This document shows, piece after piece, positions 17,301 through 25,644 of a stretch of DNA of 64,000 nucleotides. Position 1 is the stretch's first letter. Every line of letters begins with the position of its first letter. Source of the DNA: Paenibacillus chondroitinus NBRC 15376. GTDB taxonomy: Bacteria; Bacillota; Bacilli; Paenibacillales; NBRC-103111. Below the pieces are notes generated by a model. It did no database searches. It had not been told where the DNA came from and was given only the letters and a program-made list of their open reading frames with translations. Made by a program: the position numbers and the translations under genes. Location of the stretch: positions 303,042 to 367,041 of the forward strand of contig NZ_BILW01000004.1 of the NCBI RefSeq assembly GCF_004000765.1, given 5' to 3'.

Positions 17301-19957
17301 AAGTTGGCTGGGAAAGTTTCTTTATAATGCAAGTCTGTAATTTTTAAATCTTCAAGATTCGTAGCTGCACTGTAAGGTTTTGCTGTCGGATTAATGATGT
17401 AATTCACAGTGACAGGACTATTCACTTCAATTTTTTCAGTTGATACCGTACGATCTGGCGATAAACCAGTAGAGGTAATGACTTTGACGGCAACTTCTTT
17501 TGTTTCAAGTGCGCCTGCGGCGTCTTTGGTTGAGACTGAGATTGTCAAATCTCCGCCGCTTGCAGCTAGTGGATTAGGGAAAGTTTTGGTGATCGTCTCA
17601 CCTTTATTTGTCTCCGTATCTGCTAGAACTTTGACAGATTGATTATTACCTGAAGCGTCTTTGTAAGTAAAGGTAATGGATGAGGTCACTTTTTTATCAT
17701 TTAAGTCCAAATCGTCGGGTTTGAAACTGACAGAAATTGAACTATTCGCTGAGATATAATTCTTTAAAGATTCGTTGAAAGGTGCTGGAGATATGAGATC
17801 CAGAGTAGGCTTATGATTTGAACCGATGAAAGCCCTGTACATCGTGTTTACGAAAAGCTTTTGTTCCCAATCTGGAAAGGAGCTGTTTTTGGTTGTGTTT
17901 ACGAAATTGTGCCCCGTACCTGAATAGGTGACATTCCCTTTGGAGTAGGTGTAATAATGATTCCAGCTATCTTCCACGTCACGAGGACTTCCATTAATGT
18001 TGTACCAAGGAATAACCTTGGGATCGTTTAGATCCAGCCTAAAATATTGATCGTGCGTTGTTGCCACGGATGGTGTCATTTCGCTTATAAAGTAAGGGAA
18101 TTCGGTCAGCAAACCTTCATTTATTTTAACAGTTGACGTTGATGTGTTAGGGGCATTGAGACCCATATTCGTCATTGGACCGACTTGCCCTGTATCCGCT
18201 TGGAAATTAGTGATCCATGTTTGATTCCCTTGATAGACGGTATCGTGGGTGAACATAACGCCTTGACCTGTAGCGATAAATGATTTAACCGCAGCTGCAG
18301 CTGTTGAAGAAATGTCTGCAGTTCCGTTGTAAGAATCGTTAAAACCGAAGATCAACATATCGTATTTGCTATTTAAAGTTTTGTATTCTGTAGAGTTAAA
18401 CGTATTGAAGTCAATGACTGAGATGTTGATATCATAATCGTCTGAATGCAAATAATTTTGTTTTAAGTTTGACTCTAAAAGTAGGCTGCTGGTCATGCTT
18501 TTCGACTGCGAGTTAGGAATAACCTGCAATACCTTAATGGTTGGCGATTGGTCTTTATAACGGAAAACGCCTGCAGCCGAATCCTTCAGCTTGCCAGTGC
18601 TGGTTTGATCAACGAGCTCTAGACGCCAGTAGTAAAGCCCTGAGTAACCTTTTGGAAGCGTAAAGCTAACTGTATTGTTGGTAAGGGAAGTTACTGGGAC
18701 AGTTTGTACTAAATTAGAGGCATCGAATTTTAAGACACTGTCGACACCTAAATATAAATTAGCTACCAAATTGCGCTGATCGATGTTTCTAACATTAGAG
18801 ACATTAAATGTATAGGTTAAAGTGTCGCCAGCATTATACTTAATGTCACGATTTGAGGTTACTGTGTAGTCAGTCGGTTTGCTTGTCAGATTTAGTTGAG
18901 GTCGAACATTGGCATTTACAAGCAAGTTTGTTTTCGCAATAAAGGAAGATGAACTACCAATATCAATTTCATTTACAAAAATCACATTACTTTTAGGTGT
19001 TGTTGTATTGTAGGGATTAAACAAATTGTATAGATTACCATTGGACTTAGTATGGGTACCATTGCTGTTTAAGTATCCTTGGTACAAAGCACCACGTTTC
19101 TTGGACGAGTCGCTATAGACAATAACGGGCAGTCCTTTATTTATGTATTTGTCTGTAATTTCTGTTGCTTTGAGAGATGTAATGTCATTCTCAAGGAAAC
19201 GAGTATCGTGGTTGCTTCCAGTCTCTGAGGTGGGATTAAATAAACTTTTTCCGAAGTAAATGGCATCGTATTTACCATCTAATTCATCGCGGAGCGCAAC
19301 GAATTTTTTCATGCTAATTGTTTCTAGCTGAAAATCAGTATTCGTACCTAGTTTATCTTTTAAATCTGAAGTGAGTGTCTTCTCGTTAGAAGATTTCTCC
19401 AAATCTTTAATCTCAAGTATCTTCAATGGTTTGGTGAGATCGAAATAGGAAATTTGAAATTTTGTAAGTGTAGACGTGGAATTGCTTTGCTCTGCATTTA
19501 TTTCGTTACTGCTATCATCTTCTAAACTGACAAAGTAATCTTTAAGGTTACCTACAGATTTGAATGATACCGTGGAGTCAGAATTTGTTATCATCCTGAA
19601 CTTCTGATTGTCGGTAATTGTTTGTGATGAAGCTTTTAGCGTATCCGTTCTATTAGACCCAACAGTCACATATTTGGAATTCGCTCTTGATTTTAAAGCA
19701 TAGATGCCTTCCCCTTGGTCAACTAAATCAAACAAATCGGATACCCATGGATTCGTCTTATTCGCATAAAGTGAAGAACTGTTACTCGTATCTGTCGTTA
19801 TATACTTATTGTTATTGACAGATTTCAGGGCTACAGTTACCGTGTCTCCGGCAGCTGCTAGAACTGTTTGGCTCGGAAGATCTGTGAACCCGAACCATGA
19901 TATGGCCATGGATGTGATCAGTAGAAAACTGATCTTTTTTTGTATGGCTGAAAACAT
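14381..19957 (-). CDS. Giant secreted protein: fascin-like domain plus bacterial Ig-like (Big2) repeats
   Basis: An 1,858-residue secreted protein with a Sec signal peptide at about 1-35 (hydrophobic LLITSMAISWFGF, cleavage near VLAAAG). Residues about 38-170 look like a fascin-type beta-trefoil (SVNNNKYITTD, SRANSKYVTV). Two Rossmann-like stretches follow (PLKILEIKDLE near 175; YDMLIFGFND to GQGVMFTHD, about 530-570), similar to DUF5057-type proteins. From about 972 there are four two-domain units of about 170 residues (starts near 972, 1144, 1313 and 1484), then two single Big2-like domains to the end. No LPXTG, SLH or membrane anchor is visible. ATG 19957 has a GGGAGGAG site. It sits convergent to the minor pilins and divergent from pilB, so a pilus-associated adhesin is an attractive but unproven role. 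Confidence 0.85.
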   Translation of the reverse strand: MFSAIQKKISFLLITSMAISWFGFTDLPSQTVLAAAGDTVTVALKSVNNNKYITTDTSNSSSLYANKTNPWVSDLFDLVDQGEGIYALKSRANSKYVTVGSNRTDTLKASSQTITDNQKFRMITNSDSTVSFKSVGNLKDYFVSLEDDSSNEINAEQSNSTSTLTKFQISYFDLTKPLKILEIKDLEKSSNEKTLTSDLKDKLGTNTDFQLETISMKKFVALRDELDGKYDAIYFGKSLFNPTSETGSNHDTRFLENDITSLKATEITDKYINKGLPVIVYSDSSKKRGALYQGYLNSNGTHTKSNGNLYNLFNPYNTTTPKSNVIFVNEIDIGSSSSFIAKTNLLVNANVRPQLNLTSKPTDYTVTSNRDIKYNAGDTLTYTFNVSNVRNIDQRNLVANLYLGVDSVLKFDASNLVQTVPVTSLTNNTVSFTLPKGYSGLYYWRLELVDQTSTGKLKDSAAGVFRYKDQSPTIKVLQVIPNSQSKSMTSSLLLESNLKQNYLHSDDYDINISVIDFNTFNSTEYKTLNSKYDMLIFGFNDSYNGTADISSTAAAAVKSFIATGQGVMFTHDTVYQGNQTWITNFQADTGQVGPMTNMGLNAPNTSTSTVKINEGLLTEFPYFISEMTPSVATTHDQYFRLDLNDPKVIPWYNINGSPRDVEDSWNHYYTYSKGNVTYSGTGHNFVNTTKNSSFPDWEQKLFVNTMYRAFIGSNHKPTLDLISPAPFNESLKNYISANSSISVSFKPDDLDLNDKKVTSSITFTYKDASGNNQSVKVLADTETNKGETITKTFPNPLAASGGDLTISVSTKDAAGALETKEVAVKVITSTGLSPDRTVSTEKIEVNSPVTVNYIINPTAKPYSAATNLEDLKITDLHYKETFPANLELVTIPTGFTKTGSLTSGFTLEGDIGDIPYRREGNQFVANSSTFTVVVKPTKAGDYSLSNANLQYKDFASANQNVLFSNKVITAFTKLTSLTLDNLTIAKGDTSKLIPKVMPSDATYQKNEDFTWTTDASTIVTVNASGEIRGVNAGTAKIMAFAKDGSGLTATSVVSVIQPGLNITGPTEVAVGADISLQAALVTVNENVTSVRWSSSDSSKANFMVSDKFTGILHGVQKGTVTVTATVVTDKGNTYSKDYTVKIFIPLTSINVGSASIRVGETIKLSSNYAPSDADNPNLTWSTDRSDLVTVNSSGNITGVAEGTAKVIINSTDGSNLTANATVTVVKPSLTVNGPTSVNIGEKITLEAIFSTINETVASVSWSSPDQDKASFVTDGDYKRVLTGVKTGTVNGSVTITTNKGSTYSKNFSVTVTAVPVTAVRIDNATIRVNQSYVLTPNFEPTNASIKVLTWESNNPNVVTVDSNGNIRGVAVGTTTIKATTTDGTNLSGTATITVIQPSISVNGPDKLFIGGQPITLQVLLSSVNETPTYTTWNVSDEDKLKVDFTGVDGSPTRTLTGKQPGIINGTVQMLTNQGSSYDASFKVTVISLQLNDQTVDVGQSGSLSPSITPPLELNSDVIWKSTDENVLTVDNSGNYQAISEGSTQVTIISKADQSVIASATITVAQPTVEFDGDKVVNISGTTTLRAWLRSSHQKAKTFTWALDNPNQSFANVTKSAEDSRVFTGKNVGLVTGTVSIVTDKDITYKQSFSISVESLAIVRMIDGVESDIPVITMDKGESIVLKAALNPSTALNNGFKWSLISEPGENGEAAIVGDDNKQTVTLIGIKKGTIHIKVDVAGGPGFPAKTAAKVVDVRQDLTKLELPDSTITLYAKGTAAQRTFDLLKYLTVTPDKWKKEWINDLNGQLQWKSSSSTIADVDSNGQVTGFKQGSTTITVTNKDDETVKDEITVNVIEFDDRY

Positions 19958-20321
19958 ACATTTCTCTCCTCCCGTAGACTTTCAGATAGTAAATCTTATA
20001 TGAGACTATTTTACTACTTTTCGGTCCTGAAAATATACAGTTTGTGTATATGATATCGAAAATATTTTAGGAAAACATAAGAAAGTTGACGAAAATTACA
20101 AAATTTTAATAATTTTTTAAAAGAGGATTATCCGAGATAGGGAACGAATTGTAATATTACAGGTATTTTAGAACTATAAAATTGGGTAATTAGACGCAAA
20201 TAAACAAGAAAATTATTCTAAAATGTACTCTGATGTTGTATAATGATTTTTATCTTGTGTAAATTAGGTATTTAGTCCTATTATTTTCTTGGGCGAAATC
20301 AGTAATGGAGTTGATAAGGAA
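19958..20321. other. Intergenic region between giant gene and pilB
   Basis: An AT-rich divergent control region of about 360 nt. It holds a perfect TATAAT at 20239-20244 facing pilB and an AGTCCTAT motif at 20274. No ORF, riboswitch or strong hairpin is seen. The promoter of the giant gene must lie here too, but no clear box pair was found. Confidence 0.6.
20239..20244 (+). promoter_or_regulatory. -10 element for the pilB operon
   Basis: A perfect TATAAT about 80 nt upstream of the pilB start. The matching -35 (TCTAAA at 17 nt) is poor, so an activator may be needed. Confidence 0.5.
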
Positions 20322-21986
20322 ATGGCTCTTGTTAGGAAAAGATTAGGTGATTTGCTAGTAGAGAGCGGGATTATTTCAGAAACTCAGCTCCAAGAGGCAC
20401 TTAAGGAACAAAGTAAAACAAAACAGAAGCTTGGGGACCTGCTGATTACGCAAGGATATATTACAGAGCAGCAATTGATTGAGGTTCTGGAGTTTCAACT
20501 CGGCATTCCTCATGTTAGCTTGTTTAAATATCAGATTGATCCTGAAATAACGAAAATCATCCCTGAAAGCATGGCAAGACGCTACCAGGCTATTCCTCTT
20601 CACAAAGAGGGCGGGAAGCTTATGGTGGCTATGGCGGATCCGCTGGATTACTTTGCAATTGAAGAGATGAGAATGAGTACAGGGTATCGCATAGAACCGG
20701 CAATTACGAGCAGAGATGAGCTGCAGCGTGCCATTGCCCGTCATTATGGACTTCAGGATTCAATGAGTCAAATGATGACAGATATGCCAACGACCGAAGA
20801 TATCAAGGAAACCGAAATTACGGATGAAGATTCTCCAATCGTACGGTTGGTTAATCAAATGATACAGCAAGCGGTTCAGTTAAAAGTTTCGGATATTCAC
20901 GTTGACCCAGGTGAGACGAATCTGGTTATTCGTTACCGGGTTGACGGTCATTTAAGAACTGAACGTGTCATTCCAAAGCAGATGCAAGGTTTTATAACAG
21001 CGCGTCTGAAAATTATGGCTAAATTGAACATCGCCGAACGAAGATTACCTCAAGACGGTAGAATCAAAATGCAAGTAGATTATAAGCATGTAGATATTCG
21101 TGTATCCTCTCTTCCTACCATTCATGGTGAGAAAATCGTTTTACGGATTCTAGACTTATCAACCGGCGTTAAGCCTATTGAACAGCTAGGATTCGGGGAG
21201 CGTAACATGGGTGTTTTTCGTGAAATGATTGAGCAGCCTTATGGGATTCTGCTTATCACAGGTCCTACTGGAAGCGGGAAAACAACGACGCTTTACTCCG
21301 CACTAAGTCATTTGAATCAAGAGAATGCCAACATTATTACGATTGAAGATCCTGTAGAGTACCAGTTGGAAGGTATCAATCAAGTGCATGTGAATCCGAC
21401 AATTGGCCTCAATTTTGCCGCCGGACTTCGCTCTATTTTACGGCAGGATCCAAATATCGTCATGGTTGGTGAGATCAGGGACTCCGAGACAGCGGAAATT
21501 GCAATTCGTGCATCCTTAACGGGTCATCTTGTCCTGTCAACCCTGCATACCAATGATTCCGTGAGTACGATAACTCGTTTTCGGGATATGGGGATAGAAC
21601 CATATTTGATTGCTTCGTCCCTTATTGGTGTTGTTGCACAAAGGCTTGTTCGTAGAATATGTCACGAATGCAAGGTGGTTTATACACCTACGGAGCAAGA
21701 GCGGATCTTCATGAACAACAGAGGGATACATGCCGAAAAGCTTCACAAAGGCAATGGCTGCGGCAACTGTAATCGCACCGGATATCGCGGGAGGTTAGCC
21801 ATCCACGAGATTCTCGTCGTGAACGATACAATGCGCCAGTTGATTAGCAACAAAGCATCTGTTCAGGAAATGCGTGATGCTGCACTAGAGCATGGTCTGA
21901 TTCAACTGATGGATGACGGGATTCAGAAAGTACGACAAGGAATTACGACATTGCAAGAAGTTATTAGAGAGACCGTTGCTTATTAA
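20322..21986 (+). CDS. pilB: Type IV pilus extension ATPase PilB
   Basis: A hexameric ATPase of about 554 residues that powers pilus extension. N-terminal MshEN-type repeats (about 5-150, LGDLLVESGIISETQLQEAL and LGDLLITQGYITEQQLIEVL) can bind cyclic di-GMP in relatives. The ATPase core has Walker A GPTGSGKT (about 314-321), a Walker B region NIVMVGEIRD and a His box HLVLSTLHTND. Zinc tetracysteine C447-x2-C450 and C480-x2-C483 is typical of PilB/GspE. TTG 20289 is an alternative upstream start; ATG 20322 gives the usual N-terminus. First gene of the pilB-pilT-pilC-pilA-pilD-pilMN-pilO run. Confidence 0.95.
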   Translation: MALVRKRLGDLLVESGIISETQLQEALKEQSKTKQKLGDLLITQGYITEQQLIEVLEFQLGIPHVSLFKYQIDPEITKIIPESMARRYQAIPLHKEGGKLMVAMADPLDYFAIEEMRMSTGYRIEPAITSRDELQRAIARHYGLQDSMSQMMTDMPTTEDIKETEITDEDSPIVRLVNQMIQQAVQLKVSDIHVDPGETNLVIRYRVDGHLRTERVIPKQMQGFITARLKIMAKLNIAERRLPQDGRIKMQVDYKHVDIRVSSLPTIHGEKIVLRILDLSTGVKPIEQLGFGERNMGVFREMIEQPYGILLITGPTGSGKTTTLYSALSHLNQENANIITIEDPVEYQLEGINQVHVNPTIGLNFAAGLRSILRQDPNIVMVGEIRDSETAEIAIRASLTGHLVLSTLHTNDSVSTITRFRDMGIEPYLIASSLIGVVAQRLVRRICHECKVVYTPTEQERIFMNNRGIHAEKLHKGNGCGNCNRTGYRGRLAIHEILVVNDTMRQLISNKASVQEMRDAALEHGLIQLMDDGIQKVRQGITTLQEVIRETVAY

Positions 21987-22006
21987 CGAGAAAGGAGGTG
22001 TGGGAA

Positions 22007-23059
22007 ATGTCAAATGCGTTAGAGCGGATCGTAAATTTATTGAGGACTGCCCATGAGTCTAAGGCATCTGACTTGCATCTCTCTGTAGGTTCGCCGCCAA
22101 TCATTCGCGTACACGGCACATTACAGCAAATTGGGAACGAAACGCTGCAAGCTGATGATACGCGCTCCATGGCAGAGGCTCTTTTGAATGCTGACCAGAT
22201 AGATCGATTTGATCAAGCTGGAGAGCTGGATTTTTCCTATGAGCTTGAAGGATGTTCACGGTACAGGATGAATGCCTATCGTCAAAGAGGACGCGTCAGC
22301 GTCGCTATTCGAACGATTCCTACGAAGATTCCGTCACTGGAACAACTCCAGTTACCTAGTGTGACTAGTTCATTAGCGTTGAAACCGCAAGGACTTGTCT
22401 TAGTGACAGGACCAACGGGAAGTGGCAAATCTTCCACATTGGCAGCTATGATCGATTACATTAATCGAACCGAGAAGAAGCATATAGTAACGTTGGAAGA
22501 CCCGATCGAGTTTCTTCATACGCATTCTTCATCGATTATTGACCAACGGGAAGTAGGCAGTGATACGAATTCTTTCTCAAATGGCTTAAGAGCGGCTTTG
22601 CGTCAAGACCCCGATGTTATTCTGGTTGGCGAGATGCGTGATCTTGAAACGATTTCGGCAGCCGTTACAGCAGCTGAAACGGGACATTTGGTCTTTGCAA
22701 CCTTGCACACAACAGACGCACCACAAACGATTGATCGCATCATCGATGCTTTCCCTGCGCATCAGCAAGGGCAGATACGTGTGCAGCTGGCGGCAGTTTT
22801 GGTCGGAGTCATTTCACAGCGGTTATTTCCCAAGCCTGGTGGCCAAGGGCGAACATGCGCTACGGAAATCATGATTAATACACCGGCTATAGGCAATCTT
22901 ATTCGTTCGGAGAAAATTCATCAGATTAAGAGTGTCATGCAAACGGGACGCAGCTTAGGCATGCATACGCTGGACATGTCGATTAAGGAACAAATGCAGC
23001 AAGGACTTATTGATCCAATCGCAGCAAGAGCTTATCTTGCTGAGGGTGGTGTGATGTAA
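22007..23059 (+). CDS. pilT: Type IV pilus retraction ATPase PilT
   Basis: A 350-residue ATPase with Walker A GPTGSGKSST (about 135-144), a Walker B region DVILVGEMRD, the motif TLEDPIEFLH, the His box HLVFATLHTTDA, and a C-terminal region GNLIRSEKIHQI in place of the AIRNLIRE box. It lacks the zinc tetracysteine of PilB, as expected for PilT. It disassembles the pilus and drives twitching or DNA uptake. ATG 22007 follows AAAGGAGGTG by 6 nt; the in-frame GTG 21998 overlaps that ribosome site and is rejected. Its stop overlaps the pilC start (TAATG). Confidence 0.94.
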   Translation: MSNALERIVNLLRTAHESKASDLHLSVGSPPIIRVHGTLQQIGNETLQADDTRSMAEALLNADQIDRFDQAGELDFSYELEGCSRYRMNAYRQRGRVSVAIRTIPTKIPSLEQLQLPSVTSSLALKPQGLVLVTGPTGSGKSSTLAAMIDYINRTEKKHIVTLEDPIEFLHTHSSSIIDQREVGSDTNSFSNGLRAALRQDPDVILVGEMRDLETISAAVTAAETGHLVFATLHTTDAPQTIDRIIDAFPAHQQGQIRVQLAAVLVGVISQRLFPKPGGQGRTCATEIMINTPAIGNLIRSEKIHQIKSVMQTGRSLGMHTLDMSIKEQMQQGLIDPIAARAYLAEGGVM

Positions 23060-24267
23060 TGTCAGAGTTCCTGTATGAAGTAAGAGGCAGCAGCGGTAAA
23101 CAGGTAAAAGGCAAAATCTCCGCCTCTGATAAATCAACTGCGGTCGAGGAGCTTCGCAAAAAGGGATATATCGTTCTCTCTGTAAAAGAAGAACAGTTCA
23201 AAGCCCTCAAAACGGAAATCTACATTGGCAATCCGGTAAAAACGATTCATTTTATCGTGTATTGTCGGCAATTTGCGACGTTAATCAGGGCCGGGGTCAA
23301 TATCGTGGAAGCAACGTCGATTTTGGCTTCACAAACTGAGAGCAAACCGCTTCGCAAGGCACTCTTGCAGGTTGCTTCGAATATTTCGAAGGGTGTTTCT
23401 TTCTCCAGCTCAATCTCGGAGCATAAAAAGATTTTCCCGCCAATGTTTGTCAACATGGTTCGCGCTGGGGAAGAGACGGGTGACTTGGAAGGCACGTTGG
23501 AACGACTTGCAAAGTTTTTTGAGAAGGAGCATGTGACTCGGGAGAAGATTAAGTCGGCGATGACTTATCCGTTGGTTGTTGGATTACTTGCTGTTGCTGC
23601 TTGTGTTTATCTTTTGAAGACTGTAGTACCTCAGTTTGTTAAGATTTTTGAGAGCATGAATGCAGAATTGCCTCTCGTAACACGTGTTGTACTCTCTCTC
23701 AGTAATAGCATAGAAAAGCAATGGTATATTTGGATTTGTGGGCTACTTACATTATTAGTTTTATACCAAATAATTAAAAGATTTGAAACCGGGGCTTATT
23801 ATATTGACTATTTAAAATTGAAAGTTCCGATTTTTGGGAAATTAAAACAAAAAGGCTCAGTTGCACAAATGACAAGAACACTCTCATCACTTTATTCAAG
23901 TTCTGTGCCAATATTACAGTCTTTAGCAATCGTTGAAGAAATAGTTGGAAATAAAGTGATTGGCCGCTTTATTCGAAATTCATCTGATTCATTACGTCAA
24001 GGTAATCCATTATCAGAACCATTAAAACAAGCATGGGTATTTCCACCATTAGTAACACAAATGATAGCGATTGGTGAGGAAACAGGAGCATTAGATCAAA
24101 TGCTGGAGAAGATAGCGGACTTTTATGAAATGGATGTTGAGAATACGGTTGATAGATTGAAGTCTCTTCTTGAGCCGTTATTGCTTGTTTTCCTCGCAGG
24201 AATGGTTGGTACTATTGTTTCAGCAATTATGATACCTATGTTCACTATGTACTCGAATTTTGGCTAG
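23059..24267 (+). CDS. pilC: Type IV pilus platform protein PilC
   Basis: A 402-residue polytopic membrane protein with two T2SF/GspF domains, each with helices: FARQFATLIRAGV-type sequence CRQFATLIRAGVNIVEA near 74 and AQMTRTLSSLYSSSVPILQSL near 272. GEETGDLEGTLE and GEETGALDQMLE are the paired signature loops. It forms the membrane platform linking the PilB/PilT motors to pilin. It starts within the pilT stop codon. The last third (after about 23,700) is markedly AT-richer than the first part. Confidence 0.94.
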   Translation: MSEFLYEVRGSSGKQVKGKISASDKSTAVEELRKKGYIVLSVKEEQFKALKTEIYIGNPVKTIHFIVYCRQFATLIRAGVNIVEATSILASQTESKPLRKALLQVASNISKGVSFSSSISEHKKIFPPMFVNMVRAGEETGDLEGTLERLAKFFEKEHVTREKIKSAMTYPLVVGLLAVAACVYLLKTVVPQFVKIFESMNAELPLVTRVVLSLSNSIEKQWYIWICGLLTLLVLYQIIKRFETGAYYIDYLKLKVPIFGKLKQKGSVAQMTRTLSSLYSSSVPILQSLAIVEEIVGNKVIGRFIRNSSDSLRQGNPLSEPLKQAWVFPPLVTQMIAIGEETGALDQMLEKIADFYEMDVENTVDRLKSLLEPLLLVFLAGMVGTIVSAIMIPMFTMYSNFG

Positions 24268-24297
24268 TTCATTTAGGAAAAATTAGGAGGAATAAAA

Positions 24298-24786
24298 ATG
24301 AAAAAACTATTAAACAGACTTAATAAAGATCAAAAAGGATTTACGCTTATCGAATTATTAGCGGTAATTGTTATTCTTGCCGTGATTGCAGCAATTGCAA
24401 TTCCATTAATTAGTAATATTATTAGTAAATCAAAAGAAGATGCGGATATGGCGACAGCTCGTCAAGTTTATGATGCAGCTAGATTATTTTTGACTAATGA
24501 AAATAGTGGTGATTTTGTTAGTGAAGTTGTGCCAGTTATTGGGACAACAGGTACATATGCTTCTGACGGTTCAGGTGGTGGACTACAAAGTAAAGGGTAT
24601 TTAGAGTCAAATCTTGCACTGCCAAGTTCTAAGGCAGCAATTACTGGAGGTACTGTATCATTTAACAGCAATGGTATTTTGACAAGTGTTGTATTGAATA
24701 TTTCAGCAAATGAGATTTGGACTTTTTCTGGTCCAGATGTTATTGCTGGAAAAGGAAAAGGAGTTAAGTCCAACCCATCTTCATAA
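24298..24786 (+). CDS. pilA: Major type IV prepilin PilA
   Basis: A 162-residue prepilin. The leader MKKLLNRLNKDQKG has a positive charge and ends in Gly; the mature protein begins FTLIELLAVIVILAVIAAIAIP with Glu at +5. The C-terminal domain has no cysteine pair, unlike Gram-negative pilins, and a glycine-rich loop (SGGG). A GGAGG site lies 7 nt before the start. A strong terminator follows, so pilA transcripts can accumulate above those of pilD and pilM. The codon use is AT-rich, like the end of pilC. Confidence 0.93.
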   Translation: MKKLLNRLNKDQKGFTLIELLAVIVILAVIAAIAIPLISNIISKSKEDADMATARQVYDAARLFLTNENSGDFVSEVVPVIGTTGTYASDGSGGGLQSKGYLESNLALPSSKAAITGGTVSFNSNGILTSVVLNISANEIWTFSGPDVIAGKGKGVKSNPSS

Positions 24787-24811
24787 TAAATAGTTATCAT
24801 TAAGCAACCCC

Positions 24812-24846
24812 AAAAAGGAATCGGTCCATTCCGATTCCTTTTTTAA
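24812..24846 (+). terminator. Terminator after pilA
   Basis: AAAAAGGAATCGG pairs with CCGATTCCTTTTTT around a TCCATT loop. It may limit read-through into pilD-pilMN-pilO. Confidence 0.88.
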
Positions 24847-24870
24847 AATCAAAGAAAGCGACCCAAACAC

Positions 24871-25629
24871 ATGACACTCCTCATCGCATTCTACATTTTC
24901 ATAGTCGGGCTTGTACTCGGTTCTTTCTTCAACGTAGTTGCGCTGCGAGTGCCGGCCAAACAATCGGTCATCAACCCGCCATCGGCCTGCCCGAAATGCG
25001 GGACAAAGCTGACATTCAGGGATCTCATTCCGGTGATCAGCTATCTTTTTTCCAGAGGCAAATGCAGACATTGTCAAACGAAAGTTTCCATTTTATATCC
25101 CTTAGGGGAGCTTGCAACTGGGTTGTTATTTTTATGGGTTTACATGCACGTCGGCATCACAGGAGAATCGTTGGTCGCTTTAACATTGGTAAGTCTTCTA
25201 GTTATCATCACGGTTTCAGATCTATCTTATATGCTTATTCCTAATAAAATATTGATAGTTTTCTTTCCTATTTTCATAGTTTTACGATTCCTTTTTCCTG
25301 GAGATCAGGCTTGGTGGAGTTACGTACTAGGCGCTGTGATCGGGGGCGGTATTATCGTGTTAATCGCAGTTCTTTCGCGCGGCGGTATGGGAATGGGGGA
25401 TGCCAAACTCCTTGTAGTCTGTGGTGCAGTCCTGGGCTTACCTCATATAATGGTCGCATTTGTTTTGGCATGTATGATTGGCAGTCTGATAGGTGGGTTG
25501 CTGCTTCTGCTAAAAATCACCAAGAGAAAACAACCGATACCATTTGGCCCGTCATTGGCGTTGGGCATTATGATTTCATACGGTTATGGATCGGATATGA
25601 TAAAAGCTTACCTAACATTACTCGGATAG
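24871..25629 (+). CDS. pilD: Prepilin peptidase / N-methyltransferase PilD
   Basis: A 252-residue membrane bifunctional enzyme that cuts prepilin leaders and methylates the new N-terminus. The N-terminal domain has the GSFFNVV motif and two CxxC pairs (CPKC, CRHC) that bind zinc. The catalytic aspartates are in SDLSYMLIPNK and GMGDAK. Eight or so hydrophobic segments are visible. The ribosome site is weak. It probably processes PilA and the three minor pilins; the Tad locus has its own peptidase near 47.7 kb. Confidence 0.94.
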   Translation: MTLLIAFYIFIVGLVLGSFFNVVALRVPAKQSVINPPSACPKCGTKLTFRDLIPVISYLFSRGKCRHCQTKVSILYPLGELATGLLFLWVYMHVGITGESLVALTLVSLLVIITVSDLSYMLIPNKILIVFFPIFIVLRFLFPGDQAWWSYVLGAVIGGGIIVLIAVLSRGGMGMGDAKLLVVCGAVLGLPHIMVAFVLACMIGSLIGGLLLLLKITKRKQPIPFGPSLALGIMISYGYGSDMIKAYLTLLG

Positions 25630-25644
25630 CAGGGTGTGATTAAT

